Below are positions 62,401-64,000 of a stretch of 64,000 nucleotides of DNA, piece after piece. The DNA lies in NCBI GenBank assembly GCA_003255065.1, contig QAOA01005636.1:597396-661395 (forward strand). Reading direction: 5' to 3'. The position numbers were made by a program, and so were the translations under genes. A model generated the notes under the pieces. That model ran no database searches. It had not been told where the DNA came from and saw only the letters and a list, made by a program, of their open reading frames with translations. Positions within the stretch are counted from its first letter, which is position 1. Each line of letters starts with the position of its first letter. Origin of the DNA: Cercis canadensis (taxonomy: Eukaryota > Streptophyta > Magnoliopsida > Fabales > Fabaceae).

Positions 62401-62689
62401 AGGTATGCTGTATTATTCTTTAAGATGAGCTTTTGAAAACTAAGGTTTTAGTTCATTTTCGACTTCCGTTTGAGCTATATGCTGCTTCATCTAACAATCT
62501 GCTATGAGATCAACTCGTTATTTAAAACAGTATTATTGGATTCTTTTTCGGTTTAACGTTGTCAATTGCATGAAAAGAAAATAGAAAAATGGCTTTCTTT
62601 TCTTTGTCAAATATGCGGTTTCCTCTTTTGCTCCTTTTTTGTCAAGCTCCTCTGAATGCTTGTTTGACAGAATTTATTTCTCCACTCAG
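62401..62689 (+). other. Probable 5' leader intron of the CCT2 gene
   Basis: An AAG|GTATGC donor at 62401 and a CTCCACTCAG acceptor ending at 62689 bracket a T-rich stretch with two ATG-led short frames that splicing would remove. The leader then runs 23 bases to the start codon. Confidence 0.55.
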
Positions 62690-62712
62690 GTTATCCCATT
62701 TGAATTCCCTTA

Positions 62713-64000
62713 ATGGCGGTACGTTACTTGCTACTAACTATTTCATTCTTTCTTCTTTATTTTGTATTATTTCCTTTGGCTATTGATTTAATGTGTAAAT
62801 GGTATAGATCGAGAGAATTCTCAAAGATGAAGCCAGTGAAGAAAAAGGGGAGCGGGCCAGAATGGTGAGATTGAATAGTCTCTTCCGAACTGCATTAATT
62901 AAAGTCTATAAATTTGGCTTTGTATATGTGTGTATATTATGCTGGAAAAGTTGGTTAACTCTAACTACATGTGTTACGATTTGGTTTTGCTCGTTTTATG
63001 TGTTAGGCGTCCTTTGTTGGTGCCATGGCAATTGCCGACTTGGTCAAGACGACTTTAGGGCCAAAGGGAATGGTAAAATCTCCGATTCACTCTAACTGCA
63101 AATCTTCTATGCTGATAACTAGATATATGACTTTGTTTTCTACTCCTAACTAATTTCTATATTTTGAATTGGTAACTGCAGGATAAGATTTTACAATCAA
63201 CAGGCAGAGAACGTGAAGTTACTGTTACGAATGATGGTGCAACCATCTTGAAGTCTCTCCATATTGATAACCCAGCTGCTAAAGTCCTTGTGGGTATCCT
63301 TACAATTTTTGTTTTGCTCTGATGAAGGCAGCTTAGAAATTGCTAAAAAATTCCCGGGTTATCACCAGTACTGTATTTGGCACACACATACATATAAATT
63401 TTTGAACTTTAGCAACTGGAATGTGCTACAAAGGGGTCTCTCTAATGTAGCATGCAGTTGGTGCTCCAATAGTACCCACATCCTCTTGGTTTTGATTTCA
63501 GCATTTTAGACCCTATCATTTGGTGTCCATAAATTTAAATCTTAAGAATCCTTAATGAGGGTTAGACATATCAAAAGTTCAAGATGATGAAGTTGGTGAT
63601 GGAACAACTTCTGTTGTTGTGTTGGCTGGGGAGCTCCTGAGGGAGGCAGAAAAGCTGGTTGCAGCAAAGATTCACCCAATGACAATAATATCAGGTTCAT
63701 TTCATTGTTTTCCAAGGATGCTCTTGTTGCCCTTATGAAGCAAATGTTGAGTTTTGTATTTTTCATGTGGACAACCTTTTGGTGATTTGTCCATTGACTC
63801 ACATTCTGTCTGACTATTAGGCAATTTACCTCCATAAGTAAATATACTAGCAATAAAATTGAAGTTTTTTATTCTTCATTAATTTGTAGTTGGGATAGGT
63901 GACCGTTATGACTTTATCTAATGTCAAGTATCTTCTAGTGCTTCTTTCCAGTTGATATCAAGTAAATGAATATAAAAGGTAACCTCCTCTCTCTTACATT
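62713..64000 (+). CDS. CCT2: T-complex protein 1 subunit beta (CCT2), 5' part
   Basis: Five coding exons are visible (62713-62718, 62808-62864, 63007-63072, 63182-63293, 63566-63694), all in phase; the gene runs past the window edge. The protein begins MA, then [69 protein letters not shown] and [30 protein letters not shown] and GDGTTSVVV are the ATP-binding motifs of group II chaperonins, and the text matches the beta subunit. CCT is the cytosolic sixteen-subunit ring that folds actin, tubulin and other proteins. The first coding exon holds only the two codons ATGGCG. No disruption is seen in the part present. Confidence 0.95.

Overview
This window is nuclear DNA from a flowering plant, most likely a woody eudicot. 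The evidence is AT-rich intergenic DNA, GT-AG introns with plant splice sites, and plant-specific families: SAUR, SKU5-like oxidase homologue, SK-type dehydrin, CYP716, S-protein homologue and LHT transporter. Species cannot be fixed from sequence alone; a Citrus-like or related rosid genome is only a guess. No viral genome, CRISPR array, bacterial operon or organelle block was seen.

Layout from left to right. A SAUR gene (1.1-1.5 kb) is followed by foldback repeats, a decayed S1/SPH gene (4.0-4.5 kb) and a segment that appears twice around an assembly junction. A complete LHT8-type amino-acid transporter (7.0-9.5 kb, +) converges on a two-exon gene for a small two-helix membrane protein (10.5-12.9 kb, -). 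The stretch 13.6-20.4 kb is a transposon cluster: a Mutator-type MITE, a 3.07 kb hAT element with an 8-bp target duplication that carries a captured NDL/NDRG-like first exon and was later hit by a retrotransposon now left as a solo LTR, a CYP716 N-terminal remnant, and tandem AT-rich MITEs. An acidic SK3 dehydrin with ABRE and DRE sites upstream lies at 21.2-22.0 kb. A nine-exon neutral ceramidase (24.5-27.7 kb, +) converges with a ten-exon zinc alcohol dehydrogenase-like gene (27.9-30.8 kb, -), and a broken UGT73-type piece follows. A 1.0 kb non-autonomous hAT element (33.1-34.1 kb) lies upstream of a 17-exon BAG6-like ubiquitin-domain gene (35.3-44.8 kb). A 1.86 kb near-perfect inverted repeat and a SINE precede a 109-residue conserved plant protein (50.25-50.58 kb). 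A complete eight-exon SKU5-similar gene occupies 55.2-60.0 kb. After a LINE RNase H relic and a PIF/Harbinger-type element with foreign-looking content, the window ends inside the gene for the CCT chaperonin beta subunit (62.7 kb to the edge).

The genes look like ordinary, independently transcribed plant genes, not a cluster with one shared job. The host genes were assembled by hand by matching open reading frames across GT-AG junctions with reading phase checked at each one; the totals (519, 107, 230, 751, 390, 942 and 546 residues) close without a break. The most notable points are a threonine at the expected catalytic serine of the ceramidase, the nested gene-carrying hAT element, and a set of single-N assembly junctions flanked by duplicated sequence that can mislead annotation. 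I found nothing I would call a new multi-gene system.
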